Translations under genes and position numbers: made by a program | In this document: positions 55,200-64,000 of the stretch, piece after piece | Layout: each line of letters starts with the position of its first letter | Position numbering within the stretch: the stretch's first letter is position 1 | NCBI GenBank assembly: GCA_027492675.1 | Contig: JAPUEI010000042.1 | Span: 25,680 to 89,679, forward strand | Direction: 5' to 3' | From: Propionibacteriaceae bacterium | GTDB lineage: Bacteria; Actinomycetota; Actinomycetes; Propionibacteriales; Propionibacteriaceae | Length of the DNA stretch: 64,000 nucleotides | Notes under the pieces: generated by a model | Seen by the model: the letters and a program-made list of their open reading frames with translations, nothing else | The model's database searches: none | What the model was told of the DNA's origin: nothing

Positions 55200-55899
55200 G
55201 ATCAAGGACATGGTCGTCGCGTACGGCCGCGTCAACGCCGTCAAGGGCATCACCTTCACCGTCGAGAAGGGGCAGGTCGTCACGCTCCTCGGCACGAACG
55301 GTGCGGGCAAGTCGACGACGCTGCGCGCCATCTCGGGACTGCTGAAGCTCGTCTCGGGCTCAATCACCTTTGAAGGTGAGCGGATCGACGGCATCCCGGC
55401 CCACAAGATCGTCGAGCGCGGCATCGCGCAGTCGCCCGAGGGTCGCCGGCTGTTCCGCAAGATGAGCGTCGAGGACAACCTCAAGCTGGGCGCCTTCTCC
55501 CGCAAGGACTCCTCGGGCGTGAAGGCCGACATGCAGAAGGTGTACGACCTGTTCCCGGTGCTGGGAGAGCGTCGCCACCAGCCGTCGGGTCTGTTCTCCG
55601 GTGGTGAGCAGCAGATGCTGGCCATCGGCCGGGCGATGATGAGCAATCCGAAGCTGCTCATGCTCGACGAGCCGTCGATGGGCCTCAGCCCGATCATGAC
55701 GCAGACGATCATGCGCACCATCCGCGAGCTGCAGTCCGATGGCGTGACCATCCTGCTCGTCGAGCAGAACGCCTCGGCGGCCCTGTCGCTGGCTGACCGC
55801 GGGTACGTGCTTGAGGTCGGGCAGATCATGTTCTCCGACACGGGCAAGGCGCTGCTCGGCGACGACCGCGTGAAGCGGGCGTACCTCGGCGCCGACTGA
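55192..55899 (+). CDS. livF: Branched-chain amino-acid ABC ATPase LivF
   Basis: A 235-residue partner ATPase with GTNGAGKST, the LivF signature FSGGEQQMLAIGRAMM, Walker B LLMLDEPSMGLSP and LLVEQNASAAL. It completes the operon and is followed by a strong hairpin. Confidence 0.96.
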   Translation: MLEIKDMVVAYGRVNAVKGITFTVEKGQVVTLLGTNGAGKSTTLRAISGLLKLVSGSITFEGERIDGIPAHKIVERGIAQSPEGRRLFRKMSVEDNLKLGAFSRKDSSGVKADMQKVYDLFPVLGERRHQPSGLFSGGEQQMLAIGRAMMSNPKLLMLDEPSMGLSPIMTQTIMRTIRELQSDGVTILLVEQNASAALSLADRGYVLEVGQIMFSDTGKALLGDDRVKRAYLGAD

Positions 55900-55918
55900 G
55901 CGGATCTCCAACCACATC

Positions 55919-55952
55919 GGAGCGCCAGGTCACCGCGGTGGCCTGGCGCTCC
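55919..55952. terminator. Terminator after livF
   Basis: GGAGCGCCAGG and CCTGGCGCTCC flank an inner CACCGCGGTG palindrome with one mismatch. It ends the liv operon; flanking CAACCA/TGGTTG can extend the stem. Confidence 0.8.
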
Positions 55953-56030
55953 TTGGTTGTGTCAGAGGCTCGTGACAGCATGGGCAAACTGTCGCGGTCG
56001 ATGACGCCGCGGCCGATCGGAGGGAATCCC

Positions 56031-58397
<2,367 letters not shown>

Positions 58398-58451
58398 CGG
58401 TTCTCACGAACCCCATGGCTCGCTCACAGCCAAACTCCAGACGTCCCGACC

Positions 58452-58457
58452 TATACC
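58452..58457 (+). promoter_or_regulatory. -10 box of htrA-type gene
   Basis: TATACC is about 27 bases upstream of the ATG at 58484 and lies after the alternative ATG at 58415, which supports the shorter protein. Confidence 0.45.
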
Positions 58458-58483
58458 GGAGGGGAGCGAAAGGGGCGGGCGAG

Positions 58484-59794
58484 ATGACACAGCCGCACGA
58501 CGAGAGCACCCAGGGGCCAGGACCGTCGTACCAGCCGCCCACCTACGGGATTCCCGGGAACCCACCACCTCCCGTCGGACCATGGGCACCGCCGACGGGG
58601 CCGTCCGCCTGGGGCGATGGGGGAGTGGGGAGCCCGTACGGGACGGGGTACACCTTCTCTGCGCCGCCACCTCCGACTCGTCGGCGCCGGCGCTGGTGGC
58701 TCGTCGCGGTGATCGCCGCCGTCGCGTCGGTCGCTGTCGGCGTCGCTGCGGCGGGGGTTGGCCTGGTGGCCACGTCGTCGCCGACGCTGCAGTCCGCGCC
58801 GAACCTGCCGACGATGAGCGAACCGTCGACAGGAGATTCCTCCACGCCGGCCCCCGCCGACGCATCCTCGGCCGCGGCGATCATCAGCCCGGCATTGGTC
58901 GACATCGTGAGCGACTTCTCTTACCAAGGTGCACAAGGGGCAGGCACCGGGATCGTCCTCTCCGCGACGGGCGAGGTGGTCACCAACAACCACGTGGTGA
59001 ACGGCGCGACGTCGATCAGCGTCACCGATGTGGGCAACGGCCGTACGTACTCTGCCAAAGTCCTCGGTTATGACACGGCGCACGACGTGGCCGTACTGCA
59101 GCTACAGGGCGCGTCAGGCCTTGCCACAGCCACTATGAGTCAGACCGTCACGACCGTCGGAGAAGCGGTCGTGGCCGTGGGGAACGCCGGAGGAACAGGT
59201 GGGACACCCACCGCCGCTGCAGGTTCGGTGACGGCCCTCGGACAGTCGATCACCGCGAGTGACGAGCTCACAGGGACAGCAGAGCGACTCAGTGACCTGA
59301 TCCAGGTGGATGCGGCCATCGAGTCCGGCGACTCGGGTGGCGCGCTGGTTGACGCGGCTGGCGCTGTGGTCGGCATCAACACCGCGGGCTCGAGGAGCGC
59401 GTCGTCGGACGCGGGCCGCGGGTTTGCCGTACCGATCGCCGATGCGATGCGCGTCGTAGCGGTGATCGAGTCGGGTACGGGCTCGGGGACCACCCACGTG
59501 GGTGACTCAGCCTTCTTGGGCGTTCTCCTAGGATCGTCCGGTCCCGGGCGCCAGCGCTCCACAGCAGGGCTCGTCGTACGAGGAGTGGTCGCGGGCGGTC
59601 CGGCCGCCACGGTAGGCATCGTGGCGGGCGACGTGATCACGGCCGTGGACGGCACCGCCGTCGACTCGGCGACCACGCTGGGCCAGCTGATGAACGCCTA
59701 TCACCCGGGCCAGAAGGTGACATTGGCATGGACGACGGCCGCAGGAGCCGCGCACAGCGCGACCGTGGTCCTCGTCAGCGGGCCGCCTGCCTAG
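58484..59794 (+). CDS. HtrA/DegP-type membrane serine protease with PDZ
   Basis: A 436-residue protease of the PepD/HtrA kind. A cytoplasmic Pro/Gly-rich N-terminus (1-65) leads to Arg-rich RRRRR and one membrane helix (71-97); the trypsin-like domain outside has the triad His170 (TNNHVV), Asp201 (AHDVAVL) and Ser284 (GDSGGAL), and one PDZ domain lies near 345-430. Such proteins degrade misfolded envelope proteins and are often controlled by SigE. Preceded by TATACC (-10). Confidence 0.93.
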   Translation: MTQPHDESTQGPGPSYQPPTYGIPGNPPPPVGPWAPPTGPSAWGDGGVGSPYGTGYTFSAPPPPTRRRRRWWLVAVIAAVASVAVGVAAAGVGLVATSSPTLQSAPNLPTMSEPSTGDSSTPAPADASSAAAIISPALVDIVSDFSYQGAQGAGTGIVLSATGEVVTNNHVVNGATSISVTDVGNGRTYSAKVLGYDTAHDVAVLQLQGASGLATATMSQTVTTVGEAVVAVGNAGGTGGTPTAAAGSVTALGQSITASDELTGTAERLSDLIQVDAAIESGDSGGALVDAAGAVVGINTAGSRSASSDAGRGFAVPIADAMRVVAVIESGTGSGTTHVGDSAFLGVLLGSSGPGRQRSTAGLVVRGVVAGGPAATVGIVAGDVITAVDGTAVDSATTLGQLMNAYHPGQKVTLAWTTAAGAAHSATVVLVSGPPA

Positions 59795-59806
59795 CATCCT
59801 GGGCAA

Positions 59807-59828
59807 CAGACTGGTCTGCGACTAGTCT
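59807..59828. promoter_or_regulatory. Tandem operators and -10 box of phd-vapC
   Basis: CAGACTGGTCTG (59807-59818) and GACTAGTC (59820-59827) are two palindromes whose centres are 11 bases apart, one helical turn. The second overlaps the -10 box TAGTCT (59823-59828), six bases before the antitoxin ATG. Typical of an autoregulated toxin-antitoxin promoter. Confidence 0.7.
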
Positions 59829-59834
59829 GAAACA

Positions 59835-60068
59835 ATGACGACCGTGGGTGCGTACGAGGCGAAGACTCATCTGCCTGCTCTGCTGGCGAAGGTGGAGCGT
59901 GGTGAGACGGTGACGATCACACGGCACGGACGCCCCGTCGCCAAGTTGGTGCCAGTCGATGTCGTACGCCCGGTGTTCGAGGTCTTCGTCGAGATGGACG
60001 CGCTGCGGCAGGGCGTCACCACGGGCGGTCAGAGCATTCGCGAGATGATCGAAGATGGCAGGCGCTGA
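59835..60068 (+). CDS. Phd/YefM-family antitoxin
   Basis: A 77-residue antitoxin with the Phd N-terminal DNA-binding fold: TVGAYEAKTHLPALLAKVERGE, then VTITRHGRPVAKLVP (the GRPVAKLVP end is typical). The C-terminal half (FVEMDALRQG... and an acidic helix) would bind the toxin. Leaderless ATG. Its stop overlaps the toxin start (TGATG). Confidence 0.92.
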   Translation: MTTVGAYEAKTHLPALLAKVERGETVTITRHGRPVAKLVPVDVVRPVFEVFVEMDALRQGVTTGGQSIREMIEDGRR

Positions 60069-60481
60069 TGTTCGTCCTGGACGCATCTGTCGCGCTGTCC
60101 TGGTTCTTCGAGGATGAGGCCAGCGAGGAATCGCTCAGAGTCAGGGGCCGCCTGACCGAGGAACGTGCTGTGGTTCCTGCGCTGTGGATGTACGAGGTGG
60201 CGAACGCCTTCGTGGTGGCGTCTCACCGCGGACGCATGACCCTCGACCAGGCCGCGCGTGCTGCGCAACTCCTGGCTGAACTGCCTATCGACGTTGAGCC
60301 TCCGGGTCGCGACGTCACGGACCTTCTGGACCTCGCGGCCGCGCATGCCTTGTCAGCGTACGACGCGTCGTACCTTCAGCTGGCGTCGCTCCGCGGCATC
60401 CCGCTGGCCACGCTGGACCAACGGCTCACCACGGCTGCGAAGGTCGTCGGAGTGCAGCTTCTCTCCGACGACCGGAGCTGA
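60068..60481 (+). CDS. vapC: VapC-type PIN-domain toxin
   Basis: A 137-residue PIN ribonuclease. The acidic metal ligands are Asp5 (FVLDASVAL), Glu43 (YEVANA), Asp99 (AYDASYL) and Asp117 (ATLDQRL), the full set, so it should be active. VapC toxins cleave tRNA or rRNA. Paired with the Phd-type antitoxin, a common cross pairing. Confidence 0.93.
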   Translation: MFVLDASVALSWFFEDEASEESLRVRGRLTEERAVVPALWMYEVANAFVVASHRGRMTLDQAARAAQLLAELPIDVEPPGRDVTDLLDLAAAHALSAYDASYLQLASLRGIPLATLDQRLTTAAKVVGVQLLSDDRS

Positions 60482-60485
60482 GGAC

Positions 60486-60632
60486 TCAGGCCTCGACGTG
60501 GCGGACGGCCCAAGCCACGAGGCCGGCCATGATCAGCGCGACGGCCACGAGCCCGCCGATGCGACCGAAGGCCGCCAGCGCCAAGACGATGACGACGATG
60601 GGAACGATACGTACGACTGCGGAACCGAACAT
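60486..60632 (-). CDS. 48-residue membrane protein
   Basis: A complete small frame, ATG at 60632 with GGAG eight bases upstream, encoding 48 residues: MFGSAVVRIV, then a long hydrophobic stretch with one or two helices (PIVVIVLALA to ALIMAGLVAW) and the basic tail VRHVEA. The stop is five bases beyond the vapC stop on the other strand. A TAATAT -10 word is near 60744 (minus). Too short for standard prediction; possibly an unannotated membrane peptide. Confidence 0.6.
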   Translation of the reverse strand: MFGSAVVRIVPIVVIVLALAAFGRIGGLVAVALIMAGLVAWAVRHVEA

Positions 60633-61489
60633 GATGCACACTCCAGGATTCGACTGATGGTCGCCGCTGAGGTGACGCGCGCCGCCTTGGTTTCATCCCT
60701 GATGGGATCGGGCGGAGCCCGCGACCTCGACGGCAGTACCCATATTAGTACGTAGGACAAGAGACGTCCAGAAGGCGCCCGTTCGGTCTGGGCGGTTCGT
60801 GCCAGTCCTCATGCGTGAATGACACTCTGCGCATCTCTCGTACCTGGCCTAACCATCTCCACCACCAAGAACTCCGGGTGGATTCCGGCGACGGCGGCCA
60901 CCTGGTCAAGGTGAGGCCGGTGCGCTGCGGACCATCAGACGGGGCGATCGGTAGCCGATCCGTGAGACCGCGCCACAGCAGGCGCAGTCCGGGCCCGCAA
61001 AGCCAGGTAGTTCCTTGAGCGGACCGCCGCCCCTACTGAGAAGAACGATGCACCCGGCCGTCTCGCTGCGTCGGGCGACGACGCGAGATGCTCTTGACGG
61101 GAGTCTCCGCCGACGAGTTGTCCAGGGAACATATGTCGGTTGTGCCGGGCTGGGAGGGATCTCAAGGGCTGCCACGCTCGGTGGCCGGCGTCAGAGCGAC
61201 AGCCAACGTGAGGCTTCTCGGCTGACAGTTGACGGCGTCCGTGTCGCACGGATGAGGTCCTCCTGTCCGATTTTGCCGATGTGCGCGTGTCAGTCGGTCC
61301 CCAACCGTGCAGCAGCGCGAGCCTTCATTGGTACGAAGTAGTCCGGCCGAGCTTTGAGCCGCAGATCATTGGGGTGGTGAAGAAGCCGGCTGCCACAACG
61401 GGGCTTCCGGATGGCTGGGCGAGCACCTCGGTGGAAGACTTCGGTGCTCACACCGCGACCCCTCTGTCGATTGCGACAGGCAGTTTGGT
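60633..61489. other. 857 bases without a recognisable gene
   Basis: Several short frames on both strands overlap each other, none with a good ribosome site, family motif or consistent codon use. Composition begins to change toward the next genes. It may hold decayed genes or the left border of an acquired segment. No tRNA or att-like repeat was seen. Confidence 0.6.
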
Positions 61490-62167
61490 TCAGGACGAGG
61501 GATCAACCTCCACGTAGCCGTTGGCAATGCGGACGACATGATCCGCTTGACGCCATAGAATCTCGTCATGCGTGGCGACCACTACGGTCTTTCCCGATGT
61601 TCGAAGTCGATTCAACGCTGTCATGACCACTTTGCGGCTCGCCGGATCGAGGTTGCTAGTGGGTTCATCCGCCAGGATGATCGAGGGATCATTTGCTTGA
61701 GCGCGCGCGAACGCCACGCGCTGTCTCTGTCCAGCTGAGAGATCGCGAACATCGGCATCGCTAAGGTCTTCAATCCCGAGAAGTTCGAGGAGTGAGTCGG
61801 CGATTCGGGCAGCCGTTCTGCGCCCTACGCCAGCGTAGCGCAACGGCAAGGCGACGTTCTTGCGTGCCGATTCTCCTTCAACCAGTCCGAACTCTTGGAA
61901 TACGAATCCGACCTGCCGACTGCGATAGATCGAGCCAGCTCGCGAGGCTACTGCAGGCACCGCGTTTCCGTCGACCAAGACCGTGCCCGCGTCCGGAGAG
62001 AGTTGGCAAGCCAAAATGCGCAGCATGGTCGTCTTGCCCGACCCCGAAGGACCCACCAGGGCCGTTACGCTTCCTGGGTCAGCGGACATGGACACGTTGA
62101 CGAGAGCGTTGATCTCTCGCTCTGCCGAGCGGTAGCGCTTATGGACGTGCTGAACCAGAACTGTCAC
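61490..62167 (-). CDS. ABC exporter ATPase (LolD/MacB type)
   Basis: A 225-residue ATPase with Walker A GPSGSGKTT (39-47), Q-loop FQEFGL, signature LSAGQRQRVA (143-152, Ala for the usual Gly), Walker B ILADEPTSNLD and H-loop ATHDE. This group drives FtsX-type permeases that expel peptides or antibiotics or move lipoproteins. Its ATG overlaps the preceding permease stop by four bases. Confidence 0.9.
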   Translation of the reverse strand: MTVLVQHVHKRYRSAEREINALVNVSMSADPGSVTALVGPSGSGKTTMLRILACQLSPDAGTVLVDGNAVPAVASRAGSIYRSRQVGFVFQEFGLVEGESARKNVALPLRYAGVGRRTAARIADSLLELLGIEDLSDADVRDLSAGQRQRVAFARAQANDPSIILADEPTSNLDPASRKVVMTALNRLRTSGKTVVVATHDEILWRQADHVVRIANGYVEVDPSS

Positions 62168-63252
62168 CAGGTAACCCCTCTGATTTGGGTTTGCGAATCA
62201 GCGCGGATAACGCTTCGTGAACTGGCCCAAGCTACCGTGGCGACAACCAAGACACAAACGACAACCAAGGATGTCGTGATGGCCCCTTGATAGCGACCAC
62301 CCGCGACGAGCAGACTACCGACTGTTCCTGACAAGATCGCTGGAACTGCCCATGCCGCCGTGACGAACGCTGCGAGCCTCACCAAGAGATGGCCTCGACC
62401 TGCCCCTACCGAATTGTGTATGGCGAAGTCACGGGAGCGGCTGCGCACCAGGGCCCTGATTCCTGCGACAACGCCAACGACAGTGGTCAGGAGGCCTGCT
62501 AAGAAGACCTCCAAGAAAGCTATCCGCCCCTGCAATTGTGGAGCGAAATCAATCCTGGTCTTGTCGTTGACTAATCGAGGCACAATCGACACCACCGGGC
62601 GAACGAGGGAGGTATAGCGCGTCACGTCAGCATCTGATGGATGAATAAGTACAATGCGCGCGGCAACCTCGATCAGCTTGCCAACATCAGCTCGGGCGAG
62701 GGAGGTTGCAGGATCGACGAAGAGTAGAACTTCCGACTGCCAGGACGTGTACTCCATCCAAAGGTTGATGTAGCCGGAATTGGGAAGCGTCCCTACTACA
62801 ACTGCAGAGTCATCGCCCGCACGGACGGTCGAACCAACCCGTCGAGCAGACGACCCTCCCGCCAGGGCGTACGGTTTCATATTGGCATGGTCGGCCAACC
62901 CAAAAACCCGAGAGAAGCTACCAAAGACGATGGTCGGCTCCCCATCCGTGGCCGGGATCACCATCGAGTATGCGCTGCCACCGGACAAGACGCGGATAAG
63001 TTCCGTGCGGAGCGCCTCGACGTCGCCCTTCGACGGCTGCTCGTTGAGGTCCCCCATGGCAAAATACACACCGTCGAGGCTGTCGAGCTGACCAGCCGCC
63101 CGTACGTCGGACACGCTCTGGGCGACCATCCCAGCGCTTAGGCCAACGAGCAGGCTCATCAGGGCCGTGTGGAGGGCGACAAGCACGATTCGGCCAAGAA
63201 CCTTGCTGGCGTCGCTGAACCCTGTGGAACATGCGAAGAGCAGCCCCTTCAT
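62164..63252 (-). CDS. FtsX-type ABC permease
   Basis: A 362-residue membrane protein: one helix near 22-45, a large extracellular domain (about 50-255), then three helices (about 258-280, 300-325 and 330-350) with the conserved RSRSRDFAIHNSVGAGRGHL loop (split: RSRSRDFAIH, GAGRGHLL), as in the FtsX/MacB superfamily. It overlaps both neighbours by four bases. Third-position A/T is more common than in the rest of the window. Confidence 0.82.
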   Translation of the reverse strand: MKGLLFACSTGFSDASKVLGRIVLVALHTALMSLLVGLSAGMVAQSVSDVRAAGQLDSLDGVYFAMGDLNEQPSKGDVEALRTELIRVLSGGSAYSMVIPATDGEPTIVFGSFSRVFGLADHANMKPYALAGGSSARRVGSTVRAGDDSAVVVGTLPNSGYINLWMEYTSWQSEVLLFVDPATSLARADVGKLIEVAARIVLIHPSDADVTRYTSLVRPVVSIVPRLVNDKTRIDFAPQLQGRIAFLEVFLAGLLTTVVGVVAGIRALVRSRSRDFAIHNSVGAGRGHLLVRLAAFVTAAWAVPAILSGTVGSLLVAGGRYQGAITTSLVVVCVLVVATVAWASSRSVIRADSQTQIRGVTW

Positions 63253-64000
63253 TCCGTGACCATCTTCGCGAGAGCAGAGGCCCTTAACCAGTAGATCAGC
63301 GCGGCGAGAGTGAGATCAAGAAGTAGGACCGCGCCTCCGGACAGGATCAGGAAGGAAGGGACGCTGATCCTGAAGGCGGTTGCAAGGCCCGCGGTCGCGC
63401 CCACCCCTAGGAGGGCCCCACAGCACCAGGCGACCAAAACCGCAAGAAGATGATGGGAGGCCGCCCCCATTGGCGTAGCGCCAAGGAGTACCTCTCGACG
63501 GAGTCTGTCGCCCAATTCGCGCTGAGTCGTCGTCCACGAGGCTGTTGCACTGACCCACGCTAGGAGCAGGATCATGGCCATCAGCCAGGCGACGGGTGCC
63601 CTCGCCACGTCGGACCAGAACGACGGGATGCCGGCGACGTCGACGTGGTAGCCGAGGGCGCGGATGCCGGCTGTCAAGTTCTGGAGCTCGTCTTCTGGGA
63701 GTCCATCGACGACAAGATCGCCGCGCAAGTCCCTGATCGAGAGGAGCGGATATACGTAATCGATCCCCTGAAGGTCCTGAACGCCCGGGAAATCCCTTGT
63801 CACCGCGTCGAAGCCCAACGCCTCTTTGGCGTTGCTCTTGAGTGCGCCCGCTCCAGAACCCGACCTGAAGCTCACCTTCGACGCTCCGGACCTGTAGTCC
63901 TCGGCGTCGAAGGGGAGATCCTTCCACTTCGCGCTGGAATCGTAAACACCCATCCCTACTCCCGCATCAGCGGCTCCACGGTAAACAGCAGTGCATCGAG
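63249..64000 (-). CDS. FtsX-type ABC permease, start beyond window
   Basis: The frame stays open to the window edge, so the gene starts upstream (right); 250 codons plus the stop are visible. The visible part has an extracellular domain and then helices near the C-terminal end (from PVAWLMAMILLLAWVSATA; later VLVAWCCGALLGVG and LLLDLTLAALIYWL). The ATG at 63953 is not the real start because the protein-like frame runs through it. With the next two genes it forms an exporter operon with two unlike permease subunits. Confidence 0.75.
   Translation of the reverse strand, partial: RCTAVYRGAADAGVGMGVYDSSAKWKDLPFDAEDYRSGASKVSFRSGSGAGALKSNAKEALGFDAVTRDFPGVQDLQGIDYVYPLLSIRDLRGDLVVDGLPEDELQNLTAGIRALGYHVDVAGIPSFWSDVARAPVAWLMAMILLLAWVSATASWTTTQRELGDRLRREVLLGATPMGAASHHLLAVLVAWCCGALLGVGATAGLATAFRISVPSFLILSGGAVLLLDLTLAALIYWLRASALAKMVTE

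Noticed and set aside
60815..61341. Small ORFs (67-108 codons) in the empty region
   Set aside because: They overlap on both strands, lack ribosome sites and show no recognisable family.

Overview
The window comes from a high-GC Gram-positive chromosome, most likely an actinomycete of the Propionibacteriales or a related group. The evidence is the strong G/C bias at third codon positions, RbpA (a transcription factor restricted to Actinobacteria), an Lnt/polyprenol-phosphate-mannose-synthase gene pair, a PolA-like 5'-3' exonuclease, and many genes whose start codon lies 6-7 bases after a TANNNT -10 box, the layout of leaderless transcripts. The family-level placement is inference. No rRNA, tRNA, CRISPR array, prophage or intact insertion sequence was seen.

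Layout. 1-8.4 kb: the end of a DUF2804 protein, then a sugar locus made of a PfkB kinase, a DeoR regulator, a GH4 6-phospho-glycosidase, a PIG-L deacetylase and a solute-binding protein with two ABC permeases. 8.4-10.1 kb: a small P-loop kinase and a fatty-acid desaturase. 10.3-14.5 kb: a cytoplasmic GH38 alpha-mannosidase coupled to a GPH-type sugar symporter. 14.6-17.2 kb: an unknown protein, a nested palindromic repeat element and RecQ. 17.2-26.6 kb: a complete L-arabinose operon (araB-araD-araA, then a ChvE/GguAB-type sugar ABC transporter) with a ROK regulator upstream, and a divergent DUF2961/GH172 glycosidase. 27.8-32.2 kb: an RNA 2',3'-cyclic phosphodiesterase, a YciI protein, a membrane protein and the methionine genes metY-metX-metW. 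32.2-37.5 kb: an orphan glycine-betaine-type binding lipoprotein, a 5'-3' exonuclease, lnt, ppm, fxsA and rbpA.

37.5-46.6 kb: an Atg22-like MFS protein, glycerophosphodiesterase, dienelactone hydrolase, PdxY, a second repeat element, a HTH-MurA fusion with a perfect palindromic operator, an epimerase, dihydrolipoamide dehydrogenase and NagB. 46.9-50 kb: a PQ-loop/SWEET-like membrane protein, an esterase and ArgS. 50.2-55.9 kb: a branched-chain amino-acid ABC operon (livKHMGF) interrupted by a stretch of homopolymers that looks like faulty sequence. 56-60.6 kb: class II UvrA, an HtrA-type protease, a Phd/VapC toxin-antitoxin pair and a 48-residue membrane protein. 60.6-61.5 kb has no recognisable gene. 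61.5-64 kb holds an FtsX-type ABC exporter with different composition, cut by the window edge.

The common theme is sugar scavenging. Four separate loci import or break down glycosides: the GH4/PIG-L locus, alpha-mannosides, arabinose/arabinofuranosides, and amino sugars through NagB. Each import system has its own transporter, and the GH4 and arabinose loci also have a local regulator. The most unusual items are the two structured repeat elements built from two direct and two inverted copies, the HTH-MurA fusion with its operator, the run of leaderless promoters (including two facing each other in 39 bases), and the GH4/PIG-L/ABC locus, whose substrate cannot be read directly from known pathways.
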